From positions 1 to 64,000 of the forward strand of contig NZ_JAOBWS010000013.1 in the NCBI RefSeq assembly GCF_025245835.1: a stretch of DNA of 64,000 nucleotides. The letters run 5' to 3'. Origin of the DNA: Rheinheimera sp. 4Y26. Lineage in GTDB: Bacteria > Pseudomonadota > Gammaproteobacteria > Enterobacterales > Alteromonadaceae. A program made the translations under genes and the position numbers. Below, one piece after another: positions 8,768 through 18,485 of the stretch (its first letter is position 1; each line of letters opens with the position of its first letter). The notes beneath the pieces were generated by a model. That model was not told the DNA's origin and did not search any database. It saw only the letters and a list, made by a program, of their open reading frames with translations.

Positions 8768-9532
8768 GTGCCGTATCATATCACTTTGCCGAGAATGCTT
8801 GTGCCTGCAAAACCGAATTTTCCCGCGCTTGAACTCAAAAATTTTTATTTCAGTTACCAGGGGCCAACCGCTTTTAGCCTGCAGTTACCTGATCTGCAGC
8901 TTGAGGTCGGGCAGCATTTATTTATCCGTGGAGCTTCGGGTTCAGGTAAAACCACTTTGCTGAATTTATTGTCCGGTATTCACCCGTTAAGCCGCGGAGA
9001 GATCCGGATCCATGGCGCTTTATTTCAGCCACAAAAAGCCGCCCGCCGTGATTTGATGCGCGCCAGAGATATTGGCGTGGTGTTTCAGCAATTAAATCTT
9101 ATCAGCTATTTGTCGGTGCTGGATAACGTGTTGCTGGCGGCGGAATTTGCCGGCAGTCGCGCTGCGGCCACAATACAGAGAGCGCAGATGTTGTTGACTG
9201 CCCTTGGCCTTGAGGCCGCATTGTGGCGGCAAAGTGCGGTGAACCTGAGTGTGGGTCAGCAACAAAGAGTGGCTATTGCCAGAGCCTTGCTGAATGAACC
9301 GGCGCTGCTGATTGCCGATGAACCGACCTCGGCGCTGGATGCCGACAACAGAGATGCTTTTATCCGCCTGATGCTGAGCGAAGCAAACCGCTGCGGCACC
9401 ACAGTGCTGTTTGTCAGCCATGACGCTCAGCTTGCCCGTTATTTTCAATGGCAATTACGGATGGATAAGCTGGCTGATGGTATTCAACCGCTGGCGGCAG
9501 CACGGCAGACGGAGGACAGCTTATGTTGTTAA
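8768..9532 (+). CDS. ABC transporter ATP-binding protein (zrg/MacB-like type)
   Basis: 254 residues. Walker A GASGSGKTT, signature LSVGQQQRVAIARAL and Walker B LLIADEPTSALD are all intact, with the VSHD switch histidine. The listed start is GTG 8768; an ATG at 8795 would also give a complete domain. The gene overlaps the permease by 10 bases, so the two form one transporter. Its neighbours suggest metal uptake, but FtsX-type pairs can also act as mechanotransmission or export systems. Confidence 0.88.
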   Translation: MPYHITLPRMLVPAKPNFPALELKNFYFSYQGPTAFSLQLPDLQLEVGQHLFIRGASGSGKTTLLNLLSGIHPLSRGEIRIHGALFQPQKAARRDLMRARDIGVVFQQLNLISYLSVLDNVLLAAEFAGSRAAATIQRAQMLLTALGLEAALWRQSAVNLSVGQQQRVAIARALLNEPALLIADEPTSALDADNRDAFIRLMLSEANRCGTTVLFVSHDAQLARYFQWQLRMDKLADGIQPLAAARQTEDSLCC

Positions 9533-10779
9533 AACTGGCCAGACAAAGTTTATGGCACAGGCGCGGCACAGTGCTGATGACCTTGTTGTCGCTGACCATC
9601 AGTATTGCGTTATTGCTGGGCATTGATCATCTACGCCTCGAAGCCAAACGCAGTTTCACCAGCACAGTGTCGGGCACAGATTTAATTGTCGGTGCGCGCT
9701 CAGGCCAGCTGAATTTATTGTTGTATTCGGTATTCCGCCTTGGCAATGCTACCAATAACATCAGTTATCAGCACTATCAGCAGCTATCTTCACATCCACA
9801 GGTGGCCTGGGCTATTCCAATGGCACTGGGTGATTCACACCGAGGTTTTCGGGTGATAGGTACCAATGGCGATTATTTCCGTTATTTCCGTTATGGACAG
9901 CAGCAATCCCTGAGCTTTGCAAAAGGTGAAGCCTTCAGCACTGTGTATCAGGTGGTGCTGGGGGCAACAGTTGCGGAAAAACTGGGGTATCAGCTTGGCG
10001 ATCAAATCATTTTGTCGCATGGCGTGGGTGCAGTCAGTTTTACCCAGCATAAAGATCAGCCCTTTGCCGTGGTGGGTATTCTGGCGGCAACAGGCACGCC
10101 GGTGGATCAGAGTGTGCACGTCAGCCTGGAAAGTATTGAAGCCATTCACCTTGGCTGGCAGGGCGGCGCGCCGGGTTTTGGCAAAAAGCCCAAACTAAAC
10201 GACACCCAACTGCAACAGCTTGAGCCTAAGGTGCTGACCGCTTTTATGCTGGGGTTAAAATCCAAAGTGGCTACTTTTGCTATTCAGCGGCAAATTAATG
10301 AATTTAAAGCCGAACCATTAACCGCCATCTTGCCAGGAGCAGCTCTTGCTGAACTCTGGCAAATGCTGGCCATGGTGGAAAACATGTTATTGCTGGTGAC
10401 CTTACTGGTGCTGATTGCGGCCTTGATTGGGATGGTCACCACTTTGCTGGCGGCAATGAAAGAGCGGCAACGGGAAATGGCGATTTTACGGGCCGTTGGC
10501 GCAAGGCCATGGCAGCTATTTTGTCTTATTCAGCTGGAAGTTTTTTGTATCAGTCTGGCCAGTATCGGCAGCGCTTTATTGCTGCTTTGTGGCTCGTTAG
10601 CGGTGTTACAGCCGCTTCTGAGCAGCAGTTATGGTCTGGTGATTTCCTGGTTGCCCTGGCATGGTCATACCGCAGCTTTATTGGCGGCACTGCTGGCACT
10701 GGCGTTATTGTTGGGGGCAATTCCGTCTTATCTGACTTACCGGCAAAGTTTGGCACAGGGCCTGACGGTGCGTTTGTAA
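9523..10779 (+). CDS. FtsX/MacB-type ABC transporter permease
   Basis: 418 residues with one N-terminal membrane segment (MTLLSLTISIALLLGI), a long periplasmic domain (about residues 45-270) and three C-terminal membrane segments. The FtsX-family motif MKERQREMAILRAVGARPWQ lies between TM2 and TM3. It is the partner of the ATPase encoded directly upstream. Confidence 0.87.
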   Translation: MLLKLARQSLWHRRGTVLMTLLSLTISIALLLGIDHLRLEAKRSFTSTVSGTDLIVGARSGQLNLLLYSVFRLGNATNNISYQHYQQLSSHPQVAWAIPMALGDSHRGFRVIGTNGDYFRYFRYGQQQSLSFAKGEAFSTVYQVVLGATVAEKLGYQLGDQIILSHGVGAVSFTQHKDQPFAVVGILAATGTPVDQSVHVSLESIEAIHLGWQGGAPGFGKKPKLNDTQLQQLEPKVLTAFMLGLKSKVATFAIQRQINEFKAEPLTAILPGAALAELWQMLAMVENMLLLVTLLVLIAALIGMVTTLLAAMKERQREMAILRAVGARPWQLFCLIQLEVFCISLASIGSALLLLCGSLAVLQPLLSSSYGLVISWLPWHGHTAALLAALLALALLLGAIPSYLTYRQSLAQGLTVRL

Positions 10780-10859
10780 GCTGTTGGACCTATTCTAACC
10801 GCTTGGTTGTTCAGGGAACTTTGCTATAGTAAGGCATCGGAATAAAGCGAAGCGGACGC

Positions 10860-12515
10860 ATGACAAACGCAAAAGAAAAGCTCGAGCAACAAATGGCTCT
10901 GTTGCACCAGCAATATCTGGATCGATTACAACAGGAATTGCCACAGTTGCAGCAGCAGCTGGACCAACTGGATACAACTGCGGATTGGCGTCCGCTGGTT
11001 GCTAAACTGCTGGCAAGTTTTCACACTCTGGCAGGTTCTGCCGGCACCTTTGGTTTTCATGAGCTGGGCCAGTCTGCCAAGGCGCTTGAGCTGCAGGCTA
11101 AAAACTGGCTGGCTGATACCAATGCCCCTGCGGCTGAGCAAATCGACAGTTTCCGCCATATTTTTTCCCAGTTGCGCCAGCAAAAACGCCTGGTGGTGCA
11201 GCAGCGGCAGCAGTTACCTGTTGCCGCCAAAAGTAACGAGAAAAAACAAACGCTGATTTATCTGCTGGAAGATGAAGGTGATACAGCGCGGCATTTGTGC
11301 CTGACTTTATCCACTTTTGGTTATGTGGTGGAGTGGTTTAAACAAAGCCATTTGTTGCAGGCTGCACTACTGCGAAAGTTACCTGATGCATTGATCATCG
11401 ACATAGAGTTGCCTGAAGAAACTGAGAGTGGCCTTAGTTTTGTTGAACGTATGCAGCAACAGTTGCCGGAGCAGTTACCACTTTTTGTGATCAGTGGTCA
11501 TGATCATTTTGATTTTTACCTCAAAGCGGTGCGCTGTGGCGCTTTGGGTTATTTTGTAAAACCTATTAATGCCCAGGCTTTGGAAGCGCGCTTACAGCGA
11601 TTGTTGGCCGGCAGGCAGCGCGATGCATTCAGAGTGCTGATTGTCGATGACGACCAACTGCTGGCTAAGCATTATGCGCTGGTGCTTGAAACGGCGGGTT
11701 TGCGTGCTGAGATCCTGAATGATCCGGCAGATATTTTTGCCGGTTTACGTAAATTCCACCCAGATGTGATTCTGCTCGACGTCAATATGCCGCAATGCAC
11801 AGGGCCTGAGCTGGCGCAACTTATCCGGTTACAGGATGAGTGGCTGGGGGTGCCTATTATTTATTTATCTTCGGAAACCGACAGTGAGCGGCAGCTGGCG
11901 GTGTTGATCAAAGCGGGTGATGACTTCCTGACCAAACCTATCAGCGACAATGCGCTGGTGGTGGCTATTTTTGCCAGAGCTCAGCGTGCCCGTCAGCTGG
12001 CCGAAGTGATGACCAAAGACAGCCTGACCGGCTTATTACAACACGCACATATAAAAGAGCGTCTGGCAACTGAGCTGGAACGCAGTGACAGGGCGCAGCA
12101 GCAGGTCAGTGTGGTGATGCTGGATATCGACCACTTTAAAAAGGTCAACGACAATTATGGCCATTTAACCGGCGATCAGGTGATTACCAGCCTGGCGAAT
12201 CTGTTAAAACAGCAGTTGCGTAAAACCGACATGATAGGCCGTTACGGCGGTGAAGAGTTTTTGCTGGTATTGCCGGATTGTCCGGTGGAAAAAGCTTTTA
12301 GTGTCATTGATAAACTGCGTGAGTCTTTTGCCGGTTTCCCTTTTAGTTTTGATAACCACACCTTTTATTGCACTTTTAGCGCAGGTATTGCCTGTGGCAA
12401 CGGCCACCTGCAGCCTGATCTGGTGATAGAGCAGGCTGATCAGGCGTTGTATCAGGCGAAAACCAATGGCCGCAATCAGGTCAGGATTTTTGCAGCGCCA
12501 GTAGCTGATGAATAG
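10860..12515 (+). CDS. Hpt - REC - REC - diguanylate cyclase (GGDEF) protein
   Basis: 551 residues. The N-terminal Hpt domain has the phosphoryl-accepting SFHTLAGSAGTFG motif (His near residue 55). Two receiver domains follow (IYLLEDEGD..IIDIELP and VLIVDDDQ..ILLDVNMP). The C-terminal GGDEF domain has an active RYGGEEF site and an intact inhibitory RxxD site (RKTD) five residues before it. It should make cyclic di-GMP under phosphorelay control with product feedback. Its 3' end overlaps the convergent hybrid kinase gene by 35 bp, so the two are likely partners. Confidence 0.92.
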   Translation: MTNAKEKLEQQMALLHQQYLDRLQQELPQLQQQLDQLDTTADWRPLVAKLLASFHTLAGSAGTFGFHELGQSAKALELQAKNWLADTNAPAAEQIDSFRHIFSQLRQQKRLVVQQRQQLPVAAKSNEKKQTLIYLLEDEGDTARHLCLTLSTFGYVVEWFKQSHLLQAALLRKLPDALIIDIELPEETESGLSFVERMQQQLPEQLPLFVISGHDHFDFYLKAVRCGALGYFVKPINAQALEARLQRLLAGRQRDAFRVLIVDDDQLLAKHYALVLETAGLRAEILNDPADIFAGLRKFHPDVILLDVNMPQCTGPELAQLIRLQDEWLGVPIIYLSSETDSERQLAVLIKAGDDFLTKPISDNALVVAIFARAQRARQLAEVMTKDSLTGLLQHAHIKERLATELERSDRAQQQVSVVMLDIDHFKKVNDNYGHLTGDQVITSLANLLKQQLRKTDMIGRYGGEEFLLVLPDCPVEKAFSVIDKLRESFAGFPFSFDNHTFYCTFSAGIACGNGHLQPDLVIEQADQALYQAKTNGRNQVRIFAAPVADE

Positions 12516-15500
12516 TATCCAATAATTGTGGAATGGCATGCTGACCTTTAGCCAGCACAGCCTCCACTCTGGCACATTGTTCTGCAGTCACCTGCTCTGA
12601 CGACCAGACCAGCACCGGAACATGCTGATGTTGTTTAGCGATGAGCGGCAACAGCTCCCAACCTGAACCATCCGGTAAACCTAAATCCAGTACCACCAGA
12701 TCAAAATGTTGCTGTTGCAATAACCGGCTGGCTTCTTCCACCGAGCCAGCACTGACGGTGCAGGCTTCATCGATGGTAAGCTGCTGCAGCGAGCTCAGCG
12801 CCGGATCATCTTCTACATGTAAAATTTTGGCTTTGGCCGGGCTGAGCAAATTGTGCAGCTTGTCCAGTAACACATCAGGTTGCAGCGGTTTGGTCAGCCA
12901 GTCAAAAGCGGTAAAGCCGGTATAGAGCGTTTGTCCTTCCTGTTTTTCCACCGAAATCACCAGAATCGGCAAGTTGGCGGTCTGACGCTGGCTGCGCAGT
13001 TCACTGATAAAGGCTGCAGCATGGCCATCCGGCAGATGCATATCCAGCGTCATGGCAACAAAACTGCGTAAACTCAAAGCTCTTCTGGCGCTCGCCAGAT
13101 TATGGGCCGTGCTGACCAGATAACCCGAGGTTTCCAGCAGCATTTTTATGTAACCGGCAACGGCCGGATCGTCTTCCACCACCAGTACAGCATCGCGGTG
13201 CAAGCTGTTGCCAGGCTGCAGAGTCGGGAAATAAAGTGCAAAACAACTGCCACCTTCCGGGCGTTTGTGATAACTGATATGGCCGAGCATGCGCTCAGTC
13301 AGCTCTTTGACAATAGCAAGACCAAGGCCTGTGCCTTCTTTGCTGCGGGCGTCAGCTGAATCAGCCTGAGAGAATTTTTCAAACATCCGTAGTTGGAACT
13401 CAGGACTGATGCCAGGGCCTGCATCCAGTACCTCAATCATCACTTCAGTGTTTTTCTGGCTGAGTTTTACCAGTATTTCACTGCCGGCAGGGGAGAACTT
13501 GGCTGCGTTTGACAATAAATTGGCCATGATTTGATGAAAGCGCATCGGATCAAGCTGCACAGCACCATCTGTATCTGCTTCCAACCTGATTCGGGCCTGA
13601 TATTTGTCCGCATAAGGTTGGTTATGTAACACACTTTGTTCCAGTAATTCTTTGATAGAGCAGGTCGAAAACTCAAACTGCATTTTACCGGCCACCAGTT
13701 TATCAATGTCGAGCAAATCGTTAATCAGCTGGCTGAGTTTGTTACTGTTCTCCTGTGCTATGGCCAGCATATTCTGCATGGTTTTTGGCACTTCGCCCAA
13801 AGCGCCGCCGCTAATCAGCCCAAGCGCACCGGAAATGGCAGTGAGCGGGGTACGAAGTTCATGGCTGACGGTAGAGACAAACTGATTTTTCATCTGCTCT
13901 ATGCGTTTGTGCTCGGTAATATCCTGAATAATGGACCAGCTTTGTTGTTCGCCACTGGCACTTTGAATAAGCACACCACTTTGTACCACAGGCACCAGAT
14001 GGCCATCCTGATGCAGCAGTTCTTTTTCATAAGGACCATAACGGCCGGTTTGTTGTAACGAAGTTAATTGTTGTTGTTCCTGTTCGTCGTAACTGGCAGG
14101 GGTCAGATCGGCAAAACGGCTATGGATCAGGCTGTGGTGGTCATAGCCCAGCATATGTTGCAGTTCAGGGTTGGCGTCCAGAATAACGCCATCATCAAAC
14201 CGGCTTAGCACTATGGCAAGAGGAGCCAGCTGGTACAAAGACGATAGTTTTTGTTCACTGGCCCGCAGTGCCAGCTGTGCTTCTTTTTGCGCTGTGATAT
14301 CCCAGATAAAACCGTCGATATAGAGCAGCTGATTGTTTTGATCAAAAATGCCGCGACCAAGCTCCTGCACCCAACGGATTGAACCATCGGCGTGACGAAT
14401 ACGATATTCAACGCTAAAACGGCTGTGATTGGCCAGCTCACGTTCCACCACCACTCTGTTGTTCTGACTGTCTTCCGGCAGCGTAATGCCGGCGAAGCTG
14501 GTGACTTTATTGCGGATAAAGTTTTTTGCCGGATAACCTGTCAGTTTTTCCACTTCATCACTGATAAACAACATGGTCCAGTGCGCATCATTAATACAGC
14601 GATACACCACGCCCGGCAGGTTCTCCAGCATAGAGCGGTGCCTTTGTTCACTGAGTAACAAAGCATGGTTCAGTTGCTCCAGCTGGGTAATATCAACAGC
14701 CACGCCCATATAACCCAGTACGCTGCCATCGTCGTTGCGCATCACAGACACACTGAGCCGAACCTGTTTCCGTTCACCATTTTTACAGATGTAGGTCCAT
14801 TGCCGGGTTTCACCGGAGCCACGCCGCGCCGCATAAACAAAGGTATCAAAACCGCTGATGTTTTCCTGGAACTGTTTACTCAGTTGTTCGGCGCGGCGGG
14901 TAATTTCGGCGGCATCATGAAATAACGCCGGGCTTTGTTTACCCACCAGTTCGGTGGCGCTGTAACCCAGCATGCGCTCGGCACCTGTGTTAAACAGCTG
15001 AATAATGCCGTTGGGGTCTGTTGAAATCATTGCGACTTCGGTTGAGGAATCCACCACAGCCTGCAGCCAGGAGCGGCTTGCCATCAGCTCAGCTTCGCGT
15101 TTTTTGTCCTGGCTGATATCGGTATGGGTACCAAACATTAATAACGGCTTGCCGCTTTGATCCCAGCTGGTCACCCGGCCTACAGCGTGGATCCAGACCC
15201 AGTGCCCAAGCTGATGGCGCATGCGAAATTTCACATCATAAAATGGCAATAAACCGGCAAAATGCTGCTGTAACAGCTCAGTTGATGGCTGCAGGTCGTC
15301 CGGGTGTAACAAGCGCTCCCAGGTGGCAATGGTGGTGTGAGACTCTTGTGGCAGTCCCAGCATCTGGTACCAGCGGGCGTTGTAAATAGTGACGCCGGTC
15401 TGAATATTCCATTCCCAGGTGCCGAGGTTGGTGCCCTGAATAATAGCGTCCAGCCGGTCACGCTCTTGCTGGGTTTTTTGTTGTTGCTGATGGCTTTCGG

Positions 15501-16335
15501 TAATGTCGGTGCCAACAATCACCACATGTTCAACCTCAGCCTGAGAGGATTTTTGCGGCACAAAACACAGGCTCAGAATGCGGCCGTTGCGCTCAGGGGT
15601 TATATATTCAACCTGTTCACCGGCAAAACAACGTGCAAGCGAAGGTGCCAGTTCATCACTGAACTCTTTGCCAAAAACCTCCTCAATAGTGCGTCCGACC
15701 GCCTGTTCCGGCTTTACATCAAACCAGGCGGAATATTTGGCATTACAAAATACATAACGTTGTTGCCGGTCAATTTGGCCCAGCAGCACAGGCACATGCT
15801 CAGTGACTGTTGTTAAAGTTTGTTGTTGCTGTGCTTTTTCCCGCGCCAGCAAACGGTTTTGCATCAAACTAACGGCTTGTTTGGCCAATAATTTCAGCGC
15901 TTCTTTTTGCGCCTCTGTCAGCTCACGGGGACTGGTATCTATTACACACAAAGTGCCGACGGAAAGGTCGGGCTTGACCAGCAGCGGGGCACCGGCATAA
16001 AAGCGGATGCCGTTGGGTTTGGTCACTAGTGGGCTATCTGCAAAACGCGGGTCTAATAAGGCGTCTGGTACGTATGTCAGCTGATCCGGCTGCAAAATAG
16101 CATGAGCACAAAACGAAACATCTCTCCTTGTCTCGTTTTCCGCCATATTCAGTTTGGCTTTAAACCACTGACGATCTTTATCTATCAGGCTGATAAGAGA
16201 AGTGTGCGACTGGCAAATCAGCGCAGCTAAGCGGGTTAAAGCATCAAAGTCCGGATCGGCCTGAGTATCAAGAATTTGCAGCTGATACAGGAAATTCAGG
16301 CGTTCGGCTTCATTATGGGGTAAAGCAGGTTTCAT
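12481..16335 (-). CDS. GAF/multi-PAS hybrid sensor histidine kinase with two receiver domains
   Basis: 1284 residues from ATG 16335 (a GTG five codons upstream is possible). Order: GAF domain (about 20-165), a chain of about five PAS/PAC domains (about 185-810), HisKA with VSTVSHELRTPL (His near 825), an HATPase with DAGPGIS and GTGLGLAIVKEL, then two receiver domains (VLVVEDDP..TLDMHLPDG and ILHVEDDP..VLDLGLPDG). There is no transmembrane segment, so it is a cytoplasmic sensor, probably of redox or small ligands. A C-terminal Hpt is missing; the convergent gene encodes one. Confidence 0.92.
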   Translation of the reverse strand: MKPALPHNEAERLNFLYQLQILDTQADPDFDALTRLAALICQSHTSLISLIDKDRQWFKAKLNMAENETRRDVSFCAHAILQPDQLTYVPDALLDPRFADSPLVTKPNGIRFYAGAPLLVKPDLSVGTLCVIDTSPRELTEAQKEALKLLAKQAVSLMQNRLLAREKAQQQQTLTTVTEHVPVLLGQIDRQQRYVFCNAKYSAWFDVKPEQAVGRTIEEVFGKEFSDELAPSLARCFAGEQVEYITPERNGRILSLCFVPQKSSQAEVEHVVIVGTDITESHQQQQKTQQERDRLDAIIQGTNLGTWEWNIQTGVTIYNARWYQMLGLPQESHTTIATWERLLHPDDLQPSTELLQQHFAGLLPFYDVKFRMRHQLGHWVWIHAVGRVTSWDQSGKPLLMFGTHTDISQDKKREAELMASRSWLQAVVDSSTEVAMISTDPNGIIQLFNTGAERMLGYSATELVGKQSPALFHDAAEITRRAEQLSKQFQENISGFDTFVYAARRGSGETRQWTYICKNGERKQVRLSVSVMRNDDGSVLGYMGVAVDITQLEQLNHALLLSEQRHRSMLENLPGVVYRCINDAHWTMLFISDEVEKLTGYPAKNFIRNKVTSFAGITLPEDSQNNRVVVERELANHSRFSVEYRIRHADGSIRWVQELGRGIFDQNNQLLYIDGFIWDITAQKEAQLALRASEQKLSSLYQLAPLAIVLSRFDDGVILDANPELQHMLGYDHHSLIHSRFADLTPASYDEQEQQQLTSLQQTGRYGPYEKELLHQDGHLVPVVQSGVLIQSASGEQQSWSIIQDITEHKRIEQMKNQFVSTVSHELRTPLTAISGALGLISGGALGEVPKTMQNMLAIAQENSNKLSQLINDLLDIDKLVAGKMQFEFSTCSIKELLEQSVLHNQPYADKYQARIRLEADTDGAVQLDPMRFHQIMANLLSNAAKFSPAGSEILVKLSQKNTEVMIEVLDAGPGISPEFQLRMFEKFSQADSADARSKEGTGLGLAIVKELTERMLGHISYHKRPEGGSCFALYFPTLQPGNSLHRDAVLVVEDDPAVAGYIKMLLETSGYLVSTAHNLASARRALSLRSFVAMTLDMHLPDGHAAAFISELRSQRQTANLPILVISVEKQEGQTLYTGFTAFDWLTKPLQPDVLLDKLHNLLSPAKAKILHVEDDPALSSLQQLTIDEACTVSAGSVEEASRLLQQQHFDLVVLDLGLPDGSGWELLPLIAKQHQHVPVLVWSSEQVTAEQCARVEAVLAKGQHAIPQLLDTIHQLLALQKS

Positions 16336-16414
16336 AAACAGAAAGTACACCGGACATAGGTCATTCCAGTGTACGCTGATTTTTTAGCTGCGTGGGCAGC
16401 ACAGTGGAAAAAAA

Positions 16415-16876
16415 CTAGGGTTGGGCTGCCGCTGGTGCTGTTGCTTTGGCTCTTTCATCCAGTAGTTTGCGCGCCTGCTGCTTTTCGTGTTGTTGTTTGA
16501 TCCGCAATAAAGCGGCATAAAGCTGGGCCGAATTAAAAGCTTTGGCCGGATCTATCAAGTCGCTGACATCTGTGCCCGACTGCTGTTGTAACGCCAGTAA
16601 CAGTGGCATATGGTTGGCACGAATAAGCTCGGCGCGCATATCCAAATCTTCACTACCGTCGGAAATGCTGTAGCTTTTCATCAGTAAATCAATGGTTTCT
16701 ATTTGCCTGGCCGTGGAATTTTGCTGCTGTTGTAATTGAGTCTGCTGGCTGGCCAGCCATTGTTGCTGCAGCTTGTTCAGGCTTTCCATATGCCAGATAT
16801 AAAACAACATAGACGCGGCGCTGATACCAAGGGCAAAACCCCAGATAAAACCATTTTGAGCACGAATAAAAGACAT
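16415..16876 (-). CDS. Membrane-anchored coiled-coil protein of unknown function
   Basis: 153 residues. One N-terminal membrane segment (FIWGFALGISAASMLFYIW) is followed by a glutamine-rich coiled coil (residues 30-65) and a helical domain ending in an Ala/Pro tail. I do not recognise a family. Next upstream in the same orientation is another small anchored coiled-coil protein (17126-17464), so the two may work together. The 249 bases between them contain no convincing gene. Confidence 0.6.
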   Translation of the reverse strand: MSFIRAQNGFIWGFALGISAASMLFYIWHMESLNKLQQQWLASQQTQLQQQQNSTARQIETIDLLMKSYSISDGSEDLDMRAELIRANHMPLLLALQQQSGTDVSDLIDPAKAFNSAQLYAALLRIKQQHEKQQARKLLDERAKATAPAAAQP

Positions 16877-17125
16877 GAAAATTTCCCTGCAGGCGGGGCA
16901 GCAGAGGCTGCCGGAACAAGATAAAGCGACTGCTTTGTCAGGCGCCCATCATCATGGGCTGCCATGGTGCTGTCAACCCGGCGATGTACATTTCGCGTTT
17001 AACTGCTGCAAAACTGCGCGTAGTGGGGGTTTGCGCTCTGCCGTCCTGATGACGTTTATGCCGCAAGGTGATGTTGCACCGGCCATATACTGATGCATTT
17101 CAGCAACTTTGCCATAGAGCTGGTG

Positions 17126-17464
17126 TTAACGGTTGCTGATGCGGCTGATAGTGGCGGCAGCAGATGCAGTGATGGTTTTTTCCACACTGCTGTTGCGCTG
17201 CGGTTCAGTAGCCTGGCGTTGTGACATTTGTTTGGCAATGTCCTGTAATAACTGCAGAATTTCTTCCTGACGCTGCTGCTGCGCCTGTCGGGCCTGTTGG
17301 TTCTGATGTCCTTGCTGAAACAGCTCATCTGCCTCAATATTTTGCACCGACAATCGCAAAGTTCGGCTCTCATCGACTAAGTCGGTCAGTTTTATTGAGA
17401 TAACAATCAGGGTGATAGTGGCAACAGCGAGTAAAAACAGTATAAAAATCTGAACCAATTCCAT
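17126..17464 (-). CDS. Small membrane-anchored coiled-coil protein of unknown function
   Basis: About 112 residues. A single N-terminal membrane helix (FILFLLAVATITLIVISI) is followed by a Gln-rich coiled coil (residues 45-85) and a polar tail. Two ATGs are possible; the second (17464) is preferred because an AAGGA Shine-Dalgarno lies about 7 bases before it but touches the first (17473). The family was not recognised. Confidence 0.6.
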   Translation of the reverse strand: MELVQIFILFLLAVATITLIVISIKLTDLVDESRTLRLSVQNIEADELFQQGHQNQQARQAQQQRQEEILQLLQDIAKQMSQRQATEPQRNSSVEKTITASAAATISRISNR

Positions 17465-17660
17465 GGTGTACATCCTTGATAAAACCCAAAACAGGGATAA
17501 AGGTTTATAACACTGTTATTCCGCCTGCGGCAATGCCAGAGTCGACAACTGGTGTTTTTTGCTGGATTAGCGGGTTGGGAGTTCTGATTTGTGGCAGTTT
17601 GGTTGGCGAGTGCGGGGATAAAGGACTTCGTTGTATAAAGATGCGCTGATAAAGCTAAAA

Positions 17661-17710
17661 CACCAATAAAACAAAAGGCCACCCGGAGGTGGCCTTTTGT
17701 TTTATTGGTG
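17661..17710 (-). terminator. Displaced native terminator of ssrA
   Basis: A perfect 23-bp inverted repeat (17661-17683 and 17688-17710) with a 4-nt loop and T-rich descending arm on the minus strand. One arm overlaps the attL core, which is the 3' end of tmRNA. Read on the minus strand, this hairpin directly follows the CCA end of the tmRNA copy, so it was the ssrA terminator before the element integrated. Confidence 0.8.
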
Positions 17711-17731
17711 GAGCTGGGGGGATTTGAACCC
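17706..17731. repeat. attL: 26-bp copy of the tmRNA 3' end
   Basis: Exact 26-bp direct repeat of 60716-60741, starting TGGTGGAGC. It corresponds to the T-arm and acceptor end of tmRNA, a common tyrosine-integrase target. It marks the left junction of the element inserted in ssrA. Confidence 0.93.
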
Positions 17732-17813
17732 ATAATATTCATATTTATCTCAGTATGTTGGAAGCAAATAAATACTAAATTGCTTAATTCTAGAAACCCA
17801 CCAATAAGTTGAA

Positions 17814-18485
17814 CTAGCACTCAAGTAGTCCAGCATCAACGATGTCTTCAAGTAAAAAAACGACTTCTGTTTTTAAGCATGCAAACGGATATGAGCCGGC
17901 TTTATCTTTGCAAAGAGCGACTAACTTACTTGCATTGTAAATTGCTACCTTGTAGCGCCTTACTAACAAGCTAAAATCTTCATTATTTCTAACTCTATGT
18001 AGATATTGTTTTACGTAGTTGTTTTTGTTTTCAAGTATTTTTTCTAGGTCATTTGTTTTTGTTATATCAATGTAATGCAATATGAGCCATAAATCGAAGC
18101 AAGGATTGGAGCATATTGTAATGTAATTCTTTTGGCGGCACTCTTTTATATTGATTAATGTATTTTTTATGTGGTTTGCCTGAAAATTACTGTCGTGATC
18201 AAATATTACATATGAGCATTCTTTTGTTTTTCTAAATTTGCTAACTCCGCTTGCAATATATTCATTTAGATCTCTGCATATGTGGGTTATCGCGCTATGG
18301 TTTACATTTGTTTTCTTTACGACATGAAGTCGATAATATTTATCAAATTGCCTTGGGATTATTTTTTTTAACGATTCAAAATATAATATTTCATCTTGCC
18401 CTTCGGCTGATAGTACGAAGCAGCAAGGGTCTAATTGTTTTTTATTAAGCTTTCTAGCTGAGGATATTTGGCTTATTTTATTCAT
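17814..18485 (-). CDS. RloB-like (Toprim-fold) effector of a two-gene defence module
   Basis: 223 residues from ATG 18485, which overlaps the upstream ATPase stop by 8 bases (ATGAATAA). Toprim-type acidic motifs are visible: AEGQDEILYFE near the N-terminus and IFDHDSN near residue 85, followed by SNPCFDLWLILHY, typical of RloB proteins. RloB with an upstream ATPase matches the RloA/RloB and AbiL arrangements, thought to act by abortive infection. The gene is clearly richer in AT than the host flank. Its nuclease function is inferred, not proven. Confidence 0.8.
   Translation of the reverse strand: MNKISQISSARKLNKKQLDPCCFVLSAEGQDEILYFESLKKIIPRQFDKYYRLHVVKKTNVNHSAITHICRDLNEYIASGVSKFRKTKECSYVIFDHDSNFQANHIKNTLINIKECRQKNYITICSNPCFDLWLILHYIDITKTNDLEKILENKNNYVKQYLHRVRNNEDFSLLVRRYKVAIYNASKLVALCKDKAGSYPFACLKTEVVFLLEDIVDAGLLEC

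Noticed and set aside
17407-17820. 137-residue minus-strand ORF
   Set aside because: It runs through the ssrA terminator hairpin, attL and the start of the small coiled-coil gene; not a gene.
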